Assembly: GCF_002632615.1 (NCBI RefSeq)
Contig: NZ_NITZ01000019.1
Location: forward strand, 37,017-101,016
Length of the DNA: 64,000 nucleotides
Direction of reading: 5' to 3'
Source: Xenorhabdus miraniensis
GTDB taxonomy: Bacteria > Pseudomonadota > Gammaproteobacteria > Enterobacterales > Enterobacteriaceae
A program made the translations under genes and the position numbers. This document shows positions 56,291 through 64,000 of this stretch, one piece after another. The notes under the pieces were generated by a model. That model was given only the letters and a program-made list of their open reading frames with translations. It was not told the origin of the DNA and searched no databases. Every line of letters begins with the position of its first letter. Within the stretch, counting starts at the first letter, position 1.

Positions 56291-57751
56291 TTAAAGAGTT
56301 AACTCATCCAAATTGTCGGGAAATAGATCGGTACTTAAAAGGAAAGTTGGAATGGATGCCCTCAAATTAACTCCCTGTTTATCCGTGATCTCTATTGATT
56401 CATTCTCTTCCAATGACACCACGCCAATCGATTTTGCTACTCTCAAATAGGCAACTAATTCTTCCAATCCTGCACTAATAGGATTATGGATCACAATAGA
56501 AGCTATCGTCATTGGCCCATATTTTTTTAATGTAGACAGGATCTTTTCAGCAATTAACCTGACTTGAACTGTATCAAGACACTCCAACATCTGCGTACTT
56601 GGCACCCTGGAGTTTAAGTTCTCCGCAACACCGGAAGTATTGAGTTTTTCATCAGGTAATTTGAGTAGCATACTGTCAGGAGAGTTTATTGTTGCTGTAC
56701 CTGTAGGCAGTGATAGGGTTGTTTCTGTTTGTAAGTGACATCCTGCATTTTTCAATTCAATAGCCAATTTTTCCAATCGATTAAGTAACCGCTCTACTGC
56801 CCGATTTTCCTGAGCATAACCACTTTCTATATAAGCACGTAAGCTTTCTTCTATCCGGCGTCTGATCTGAAAAACTCTTTCACTCTCTCGACTCAGTTCT
56901 CTCATTAATCGATTGAGAAACTGTTGCTGTTGAGGAGTTAAATGCTTTGCGACCGAACGATTTAAAATACTACGAAGTTGCTCTCTCAATTCCGTTGTTC
57001 TGTGTTGATCACACAGCAAATGGAAAAAGCTTTCAAATGCGCTGCCTGCGTCAGTTTGGGATAATAAATTTTCTTTCTCCAACACGGAAAGCAGAATATT
57101 TCCTTTTGTGGAATCTCCTTCAATAATTTGGATTCGAATGTTTTGATCTAATCGACGGATTTCATCTTCGACATGGCGAAAATCCCCCGTTAAAACGGAG
57201 GCCAGATGATAAATTTCACGAATTTTTTCTCGCTGCTCTGCTTCGTCCAATTCAGTAATAACACCTGCTTTCAACGAATCTATTTCTCTCTGGATTTCTG
57301 CATCTTTGGATTCTAAGAGTGCTATTCGTTCATTAATATTTGGACTAATAGCTACAGCAAAATCCCTGACCGCATCCTGAACAATTCTCAGATGAGATGC
57401 GGTCGTTCCCGAATGACGTTCATCAAGCCCCTGACCAAAACGGAGAGCGATTTCACTGGCATCCGTTTTGGTCAGGATATCATTCATTTCACGCAGCCAG
57501 TCTTCTTTAATCCATTTATTAAGATAAGTGCCTGCTGACGTTTCTGTTTTCCAAATAGCCAATTCCCGGCAACGTGTTAATTCTTCATCAAGTAATAGGC
57601 GAGCCTGGCTGAAGGGAACTTCACTGTTTTCAGAAAACAAGTTACTTAAAAAAGCTAAAATGTAAGGCGCATTATCAGCTCTTAACAATTTCCAGGCGGC
57701 GCTTTCCTGAAAAAGACGATTGTATTTTGCTTGTAGCCCTTGAAAATTCAA
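56291..57751 (-). CDS. jetA: Wadjet JetA, kleisin (MukF-like) subunit
   Basis: 486-residue DUF3375 protein, the kleisin subunit that bridges the SMC heads. The N-terminal winged-helix part contains AAWKLLRADNAPYILAFLSNLF, typical of the family, followed by helical segments rich in charged residues (about 130-340) and a C-terminal winged-helix region (IASIVIHNPISAGLEELVAYLRVAKSIG). The DUF3375 domain defines type I Wadjet. The start is TTG with AGGAT seven bases upstream. First gene of the leftward operon jetA-B-C-D; the region upstream is the AT-rich gap, where its promoter must lie. Confidence 0.92.
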   Translation of the reverse strand: MNFQGLQAKYNRLFQESAAWKLLRADNAPYILAFLSNLFSENSEVPFSQARLLLDEELTRCRELAIWKTETSAGTYLNKWIKEDWLREMNDILTKTDASEIALRFGQGLDERHSGTTASHLRIVQDAVRDFAVAISPNINERIALLESKDAEIQREIDSLKAGVITELDEAEQREKIREIYHLASVLTGDFRHVEDEIRRLDQNIRIQIIEGDSTKGNILLSVLEKENLLSQTDAGSAFESFFHLLCDQHRTTELREQLRSILNRSVAKHLTPQQQQFLNRLMRELSRESERVFQIRRRIEESLRAYIESGYAQENRAVERLLNRLEKLAIELKNAGCHLQTETTLSLPTGTATINSPDSMLLKLPDEKLNTSGVAENLNSRVPSTQMLECLDTVQVRLIAEKILSTLKKYGPMTIASIVIHNPISAGLEELVAYLRVAKSIGVVSLEENESIEITDKQGVNLRASIPTFLLSTDLFPDNLDELTL

Positions 57752-58882
57752 TGTTTATCCTTTTATACAGTGAGATACGATCATAACCAATCGTTAGAAC
57801 ACAGATCGTAAGGTTAACAAATATATTGTTTCTAAAATATACACCTGTTTTTACCACAAGATTGGACAATCCAGAACTTAATTCACTGTTGAAGAGTAAA
57901 TTTTTAACGCGGATCGGGTAAGGATTCAGGCATGGGAGTAGCGGTTTTTTGCGACATAAAGATGGCTCTGTTTGTTGTCTATCTGAAAAAGGTCATGATA
58001 ATAAACACAGATCACAACGAAAATAGAAAACCATGCAGCCAAGTGGCTAATTTTTTCTACAATATTTCACAAATCGGTTGATATAGTACGCCATATATTG
58101 AAAAGAAGGATGATAATGAAATGTGAATTTCCTGATTATTCTTATGTGAAATTTCAATAGATAGATAAAAGTTTGGATACATTTCCAATAAAAATTTTTA
58201 CATCGCATTTATATTACATAATCCATCTGATGTTTTAATAAATTTCACAAAAATGAAACAAAAAACTTTATCATTAATAATATAAAATAAGGATGTAATA
58301 TTTTTTATTATAACCATTTATGTCTATTTGAATGAATCAGATAATATCAGATGTTTATTTCACAAATAAATATAGTATATGATGTATATAGCGAAGCAGA
58401 ATTAATATTGAATTTTCAATTGATTGTATTAACGGTGGATTCATAGCAGGTTAACACCTCCCAAGTTATCCGGTATAAAATCATCTATTTGTTAAGCTCA
58501 CTGAAATTACTGTATTTTTTCATTTCATATCTATCACTATCAAGAGAGTTAAGGCAATTTCAATACCATGTCTAGTATGTTTACTACGTATGTCCATTGT
58601 AATATCTTGGAGTTGAAGATTATTCACATATATAAGCACATTAAATTCTTGTGAATTTTTTGTGTAATTAATGTTCCTGGATATTATCTAACCTAAATTT
58701 CACGTTTAAATAACATGCTTAATAGGCTAGATCAGTAACAAATATCAAGCCGATTATTTTTTGATCTAAATTAAGCATAAACATAGTCCTATATTATTTC
58801 TATTATCAAATATTCAATTCTATTAAAAACTAGGACGATTATTTAGTTAATAGATAAAAATTTGAAACTTTGGAACTATAAA
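57752..58882. other. 1.1-kb AT-rich intergenic region between jetA and the NRPS
   Basis: No ORF above 60 codons and no RNA gene that I recognise. It must carry the divergent promoters of jetABCD and the NRPS. A 17-codon ORF on the minus strand (57904-57957) has no ribosome site and is not called. The sequence is rich in A/T runs, as is common at acquired regions bound by H-NS; this is inference. Confidence 0.5.
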
Positions 58883-61800
58883 ATGAATGTGCCACATAAC
58901 CACGAATCTTCATTAGAACATCCTTTGATTTCCTCTCATGAATTATCGCTTAGTTCTACTCAACAAGTTGTTTGGCTTGATCAAATCCTTCATCCTGACT
59001 CTCCCAATTACAACATCAGCACATTGGTCTGTATTGATGGAAAGCTGGACGAGGCTCTGTTTACTCAGGCTTTTGAATCTGTTGTTTCTCGTCATGATGC
59101 GTTGCGTTTACGGCTCGTAGATACCCATGGATTACCCCGCCAAAAACTTGTCGATACTCTCCCTATCTCTCTATCCATACACGACTTTTCACAATATCCT
59201 GACGCAGAAGCTCAAGCCACACAGCAAATTCATACTACTTTTATGCGCCCATTTCATTTGTATGGGGAGTTATGGCGTTCTGAATTGCTGCGAGTTAGCA
59301 AGACGCGGTGGTACTGGCAATTTTGTTGTCATCATTTAATCTCAGATGGTTTGGGTTTGAGACTGGTTATCAAAGATCTTGCAGATAATTACAATCGCTT
59401 GGTCAAGAAAGAAGTACAGGCAGAGGCTGCTCCTTCCTATCTCGACTTCATTGTTGAAGATCGTACCTATCTTGACTCTAAATTGCATACACGTGACCTG
59501 CAATTTTGGTTGGGGCGCTATGAAAAATTGCCGTCAGCCCTAATCCCACCCTCAAATCTAAGTACATCTGCAACTCACGAACAAGCAAAACCCGTTCTTT
59601 GGCAATTAGACAAAACACTTTTTCAACAGATTGAAAATACCGTGGCCGCTCATGGGCTATCTGTCCTCCATTTTATGTATGCCGTTCTCGCCTGCTATTT
59701 CGCACGCAGTACAGACGCGGAGGAGATTGTTATTGGCATTCCTGTACACAATCGCAGAAATGCAAAACAAAAATGTACAATGGGAATGTTTTCGTCAGTC
59801 ATTCCCATCGGAGTGACTGTTTATTCTGAGGACTCTTTCCTTGATGTCATGCGCAAAGCAGCAGCGGAGTTGCGCCGCTGCTATAAGCATCAACGGCTGC
59901 CAATCGCAGAAATAAACCAGAACACACGAATCAAACAGAAAACAGGACGTACTCAACTTTTTGATATCATGCTATCGCTTGAGTTGTTCGAAGCCGATGT
60001 GGGTATGCAAGGCACCATCACAACACTCAAACAATCACATCGCGGTGCCATGTTCCCTCTCACGATAGCCATCTATCAATACACGTTTACCCACCTTGAG
60101 AATGTAAACCAGCCTGCCACAATCGAATTCAATTATGATACTAATTACCTAAATCACGAAGAGGTCATCGCCCTTCAATCCCGTTTGGCTCTATTGGTGG
60201 AAGCTGCCATCACATCTCTGGATATGTCCATTGGAGACGCCCCCCTATTGCCAACGGCGGAGCGCCAGAAACTGCTGGTGGACTTTAATGCAACCGATGG
60301 TGATTTTTCGCAAGAGATTCTGGTACACCAACTGTTCGAGCAACAGGCTGAAAGTACGCCAGATGCTACTGCCGTAGTATTTGAAACACACTCCCTTAGC
60401 TACGATGCACTCAACCGCCGTGCTAATCGCTTAGCACATCACCTGCTCACTTTAGGAGTACAGCCCGATAACCGAGTCGCCATCTGTGTTGAACGCAGTC
60501 TTGAGATGATAGTGGGGCTGTTGGCTATCCTCAAAGCTGGCGGTGCCTATGTACCGTTAGATCCGTCCTACCCGACTGAACGCCTAAAGTATATGCTTGA
60601 TGATGCAGCACCAGTGGTACTGCTTACCCAATCCTCACTTATTGAAAGGCTGAACAGTCATTTGCCTACCGTGGTACTTGATGCTCAACCCCCATCTCTG
60701 GCGGAACAACCAACCCATAATCCAGATCCTCAGTTGTTGGGGCTGACACCACACCATCTGGCCTATGTCATCTATACTTCCGGCTCGACTGGATTGCCCA
60801 AGGGTGTGGAAATGCCACTGTCAGCAGTATCGAACTTGTTGCAATGGCACCATCAAGATCCTTCTCACCTCTCTGGAACCGGTAAAACACTGCAATTTGC
60901 TGCACTGGGATTCGATGTTGCCTTTCAGGAAATATTTACCACTCTGTGTGAAGGCGGCTGCTTGGTTCTGATTAATGAAGAAATGCGTCGGGAACCACAA
61001 CAACTACTTCAACTTATTCAACAAAAACAGATTGATAGACTTTTTCTTCCCTACATTGCCCTACAGCATCTTGCTGAAGCCTCCAGCAGCATTGAGGGAG
61101 ATTTTACTTGTCTGGCTAATATCGTTACGGCAGGCGAACAATTGCGTATTACTCCTGCCATTCGCCATTTTCTACAACGTGCCGGGTCATGTCAGTTACA
61201 CAATCACTATGGCCCGACGGAAAGCCACGTCGTAACATCATATACACTGGGCAAAAATATTAATCAGTGGCCAACTTTACCTCCCATAGGTCGCCCAATT
61301 GCTAATACCCAAATTTATATTCTGGATATGCAAGGTCAGCCAGTCCCCCTCGGCGTAACTGGAGAGATCCATATCGGTGGTGTATGTGTGGCTCATGGCT
61401 ACCTGAACCGCCCAGAACTGACGAAAGAACGTTTTATTTCTGACCCATTCTCAATAGATCCAGATGCTCGTCTGTATAAGACCGGTGACCTCGGCCGCTG
61501 GCTACCTGACGGCAATATCGAGTACCTCGGTCGCAACGACTTTCAGGTCAAGCTACGCGGTTTCCGCATTGAACTGGGTGAAATTGAAGCGCGTTTAATT
61601 CAGTACCCAGAAATAGATGAGGCTGTTGTCATCGCCCGCGAGGATATCCCCGGTGACAAGCGCTTAGTAGCTTATCTGCGGACTCAGCCTAACACTGAAC
61701 TAGTGCCGGCTAAACTGCGCCAGCAACTTGGACAGCATCTGGCTGATTATATGTTGCCTAGTGCTTTTGTTGTGTTAGAAACCTTCCCTCTTACCCCTAA

Positions 61801-64000
61801 CGGCAAACTTGACCGTCAGGCATTACCAGCCCCTGACCAGTCAGCGGTGGTAACGCGTGACTATGAAGCGCCTTCTGGGGAACTTGAAATCATGCTGGCT
61901 GAGATCTGGCAAGACCTGCTGGGACTGGCACGTGTCGGTCACCACGATCATTTCTTTGAACTCGGTGGCCATTCGTTGATAGCGGTCAGCCTGATTGAAC
62001 AGCTACGCAGCGCGGGTTGGTTGCTCGATGTCCGCAGTGTCTTTTCAACACCAGTGCTTGCCGACATGGCTAAAACTATCCGGGCTGCTCAGGATGAATC
62101 TACCTTTATTGTGCCATTGAGCCGTATTCCTGAAGACTGTACTGCCATTACCCCCGATATGCTGCCACTGGTAACCCTGTCTCAGGCGGAAATCGATATT
62201 GTTGTCGAAACCGTGGTTGGCGGAGCCGCTAATGTGCAGGATATTTATCCACTCGCACCGCTACAGGAAGGCATTCTGTTCCATCACCAGCTACAAGAAC
62301 AAGGCGATACATACCTGCTAAATAGTTTGATTGCCTTCGATAACCGTGAATATCTCAATACGTTCCTTGAAGCCCTGCAAAAGGTCATTGACCGCCACGA
62401 TATCCTGCGTACTTCCATCTGCTGGCAAAATGTGTCGCGACCTGTACAGGTAGTCTGGCGACAGGCCCCGCTGTCAGTGACTAATTTCGTGCCAACCTCA
62501 GAAGATAATGTACGCGCTCAGTTGCAGGCACACACAGATCCACGCCAGCATCGACTCAATCTCAGTCAGGCACCATTGCTTACCGCCAACATTGCTCATG
62601 ACCCGGTCAGCCAAGAGTGGCTACTGGCGCTGAATTACCATCACTTGGTCTGTGACCATATGACACTGGAGCTTATCGTCGATGAAATCCGCCTGTTGTT
62701 GCAGGGACTCGCTGACGAACTCCCTAATCCGTTGCCGTACCGTAATTTTATTGCCCAAACATTGGGTGTATCGGCCTCAGTGCATGAAGACTACTTTCGT
62801 TCCCGGCTCGCCGACGTCGATACACCAACGGCGCCATTTGGTCTGCTTAATGTGCAGAGTGACAGTGAAAATATTGTTGAAGCCCGTTTATTACTGGATA
62901 GCGCTTTGGCTGGGAGACTCCGTACTCAGGCCCGTCAATTAGGAATCAGCCCTGGAGTACTGTTCCATGTTGCCTGGGCGCAAATGTTGGCAAAGACCAG
63001 CGGCCGTGATGACGTGGTTTTTGGTTCCGTGCTATTAGGCCGTCTGCAAGGCTCTGTCGGTGCTGATCGGGTAATGGGGATGTTTATCAATACACTGCCA
63101 ATACGGGTATCCCTTGCTAATCGCAGCGTATCAGAAGTAGTGCATACTACCTATAGTGACCTGACAACACTGCTGGAACATGAGCAAGCCCCGCTGGCAC
63201 TAGCCCAACGCTGTAGCGGAGTCACTTCGTCATTACCATTGTTCAGCTCCTTGCTCAACTACCGCCACAATAAATCAGGCTCCGCCAGTGTTGCCTGGGA
63301 CGGTATCCGTGTGTTGACCACACAGGAACGCAACAACTACCCGCTCACCCTTTCGGTAGATGATATGGGTGAAGATTTCAGTTTAGTAGTTCAAAGTGTT
63401 GCGGAGATTGATCCAGCGAGAATAACAGGCTACATAACTACGGTTATTGGTAACTTGCTTGACACCTTAGCAACCGACCCTCAACAGCCTATTAGTCACT
63501 TATCGATCCTGCCCGCCAATGAGCGTCAGCAATTGCTGATGGATTTCAATACGACCAACACTGATTTTCCACAAAACGCTCTGGTACATCAATTGTTCGA
63601 GCAACAGGCTGAACTGACGCCTGATGCCATCGCCGTGGTGTTTGAAGGGCAATTCCTCAGCTACGGTGAACTGAACCGGAGCGCCAACCGATTGGCCCAT
63701 CATCTGATTGCGCTGGGCGTACAGCCTGATGATCGCGTCGCTATCTGTGTTGAACGCAGTCTGGAAATGGTCGTCGGTCTGTTGGGTATTCTCAAAGCCG
63801 GCGCGACCTATCTGCCACTCGATCCGGCCTATCCAGCCGAACGACTGGCCTATATGCTTGATGATGCCTCTCCTGTGGTATTACTTACCCAGACCACCCT
63901 GGTGGAGACACTGAACAGCAATTTGCCTACTGTATTGCTTGATGCTCCTCTAGACAACGCCTGTACAGAAAGTAATCCTGATGCACAGACATTAGGTTTG
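58883..64000 (+). CDS. non-ribosomal peptide synthetase, 3' end beyond window (C-A-T-C/E-A...)
   Basis: Open frame of 1706 codons to the window edge without a stop. Domains: condensation domain (about 20-440, HHLISDG at 150-156), adenylation domain (about 455-975, YTSGSTG at 631-637, YGPTES, YKTGDLGRW, NGKLDRQALP), carrier domain with LGGHS at 1027-1031, a second condensation domain (about 1085-1530) whose HHQLQEQGD at 1134-1142 and HHLVCDH at 1253-1259 resemble dual epimerisation/condensation domains, and the start of another adenylation domain (from about 1560). By eye alignment to GrsA the first A-domain code reads D-V-Q-F-V-A-H-V-V-K, close to known proline codes, so Pro, then converted to D-Pro, is predicted. 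The ATG has only a weak GGAA site. The peptide product is unknown. Confidence 0.9.
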   Translation, partial: MNVPHNHESSLEHPLISSHELSLSSTQQVVWLDQILHPDSPNYNISTLVCIDGKLDEALFTQAFESVVSRHDALRLRLVDTHGLPRQKLVDTLPISLSIHDFSQYPDAEAQATQQIHTTFMRPFHLYGELWRSELLRVSKTRWYWQFCCHHLISDGLGLRLVIKDLADNYNRLVKKEVQAEAAPSYLDFIVEDRTYLDSKLHTRDLQFWLGRYEKLPSALIPPSNLSTSATHEQAKPVLWQLDKTLFQQIENTVAAHGLSVLHFMYAVLACYFARSTDAEEIVIGIPVHNRRNAKQKCTMGMFSSVIPIGVTVYSEDSFLDVMRKAAAELRRCYKHQRLPIAEINQNTRIKQKTGRTQLFDIMLSLELFEADVGMQGTITTLKQSHRGAMFPLTIAIYQYTFTHLENVNQPATIEFNYDTNYLNHEEVIALQSRLALLVEAAITSLDMSIGDAPLLPTAERQKLLVDFNATDGDFSQEILVHQLFEQQAESTPDATAVVFETHSLSYDALNRRANRLAHHLLTLGVQPDNRVAICVERSLEMIVGLLAILKAGGAYVPLDPSYPTERLKYMLDDAAPVVLLTQSSLIERLNSHLPTVVLDAQPPSLAEQPTHNPDPQLLGLTPHHLAYVIYTSGSTGLPKGVEMPLSAVSNLLQWHHQDPSHLSGTGKTLQFAALGFDVAFQEIFTTLCEGGCLVLINEEMRREPQQLLQLIQQKQIDRLFLPYIALQHLAEASSSIEGDFTCLANIVTAGEQLRITPAIRHFLQRAGSCQLHNHYGPTESHVVTSYTLGKNINQWPTLPPIGRPIANTQIYILDMQGQPVPLGVTGEIHIGGVCVAHGYLNRPELTKERFISDPFSIDPDARLYKTGDLGRWLPDGNIEYLGRNDFQVKLRGFRIELGEIEARLIQYPEIDEAVVIAREDIPGDKRLVAYLRTQPNTELVPAKLRQQLGQHLADYMLPSAFVVLETFPLTPNGKLDRQALPAPDQSAVVTRDYEAPSGELEIMLAEIWQDLLGLARVGHHDHFFELGGHSLIAVSLIEQLRSAGWLLDVRSVFSTPVLADMAKTIRAAQDESTFIVPLSRIPEDCTAITPDMLPLVTLSQAEIDIVVETVVGGAANVQDIYPLAPLQEGILFHHQLQEQGDTYLLNSLIAFDNREYLNTFLEALQKVIDRHDILRTSICWQNVSRPVQVVWRQAPLSVTNFVPTSEDNVRAQLQAHTDPRQHRLNLSQAPLLTANIAHDPVSQEWLLALNYHHLVCDHMTLELIVDEIRLLLQGLADELPNPLPYRNFIAQTLGVSASVHEDYFRSRLADVDTPTAPFGLLNVQSDSENIVEARLLLDSALAGRLRTQARQLGISPGVLFHVAWAQMLAKTSGRDDVVFGSVLLGRLQGSVGADRVMGMFINTLPIRVSLANRSVSEVVHTTYSDLTTLLEHEQAPLALAQRCSGVTSSLPLFSSLLNYRHNKSGSASVAWDGIRVLTTQERNNYPLTLSVDDMGEDFSLVVQSVAEIDPARITGYITTVIGNLLDTLATDPQQPISHLSILPANERQQLLMDFNTTNTDFPQNALVHQLFEQQAELTPDAIAVVFEGQFLSYGELNRSANRLAHHLIALGVQPDDRVAICVERSLEMVVGLLGILKAGATYLPLDPAYPAERLAYMLDDASPVVLLTQTTLVETLNSNLPTVLLDAPLDNACTESNPDAQTLGL

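Noticed and set aside
52052..57751. Chromosomal condensin MksBEF/MukBEF instead of defence
   Set aside because: The fourth gene has JetD nuclease motifs and the kleisin is of DUF3375 type; this combination defines type I Wadjet.
57904..57957. 17-codon minus-strand ORF starting MSQKTATPMPES between jetA and the NRPS
   Set aside because: No ribosome-binding site, no recognised homologue, and such ORFs are expected by chance in 1.1 kb.

Overview
The window is chromosomal DNA of a gamma-proteobacterium of the Morganellaceae, most likely Xenorhabdus or a close relative such as Photorhabdus (inference). The reasons are a low-GC enterobacterial gene set that follows Escherichia coli gene order over long stretches (gloA?-rnt-grxD-sodB-ynhF-purR-punR-punC-cfa-ribE-mdtK-valVW-pykF-lpp-ldtE, then menI-ydiJ-ydiK-rprA-ppsA-ppsR-aroH, then nlpC), combined with a large non-ribosomal peptide synthetase (NRPS) and a phage-type holin/lysin pair, which are typical of entomopathogenic enterobacteria.

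Layout. 1-5.1 kb: the 3' part of a NarX/NarQ-type sensor kinase, phoH with a possible leader ORF/attenuator in front of it, the secreted endonuclease endA with an extra C-terminal domain, and two tandem UspF-like stress proteins. 5.2-8.6 kb: a leftward pseudouridine catabolism operon, psuK-psuG-psuT, with CRP-like sites upstream. 9.1-12.8 kb: arginine-dependent acid resistance, adiA-adiC. 13.1-14.4 kb: an isolated two-gene lysis cassette (lambda-family holin plus a small putative muralytic protein) behind a roughly 500-nt structured leader. 14.8-17.5 kb: glutathione-dependent detoxification of formaldehyde (frmA, frmB) and methylglyoxal (gloA). 17.7-41.9 kb: the conserved backbone, with RNA processing (rnt), Fe-S and oxidative stress (grxD, sodB), purine regulation and export (purR, punR, punC), envelope genes (cfa, lpp, ldtE), riboflavin synthase, a MATE pump, two identical tRNA-Val(GAC) genes, the glycolytic/gluconeogenic pair pykF and ppsA/ppsR with opposing Cra-like sites, the small RNA RprA, and aroH. 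42.0-48.2 kb: a Fur-controlled haem uptake operon (hemP-like, hmuR, hmuS, hmuT, hmuU, hmuV), followed by a MarA/SoxS-type regulator, lplA and nlpC.

At about 50.5 kb the E. coli-like order breaks. A truncated phage-type integrase N-terminus is followed by a complete leftward type I Wadjet operon (jetABCD, an SMC-like plasmid-defence system), then a 1.1-kb AT-rich gap, and then an NRPS gene that is open from 58883 to the window end (C-A-T-C-A so far; the first A domain carries a proline-type specificity code and is followed by a dual epimerisation/condensation-like domain).

Four genes or RNAs are easy to miss: a 28-codon ynhF homologue at 19919-20005, the RprA small RNA at about 36967-37090, a 37-codon membrane/leader ORF at 2233-2346 and the open-ended NRPS. 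The intergenic regions also carry several unrelated 13-15-bp tandem repeats. All functional calls come from reading the sequence and family knowledge; no database search was run.
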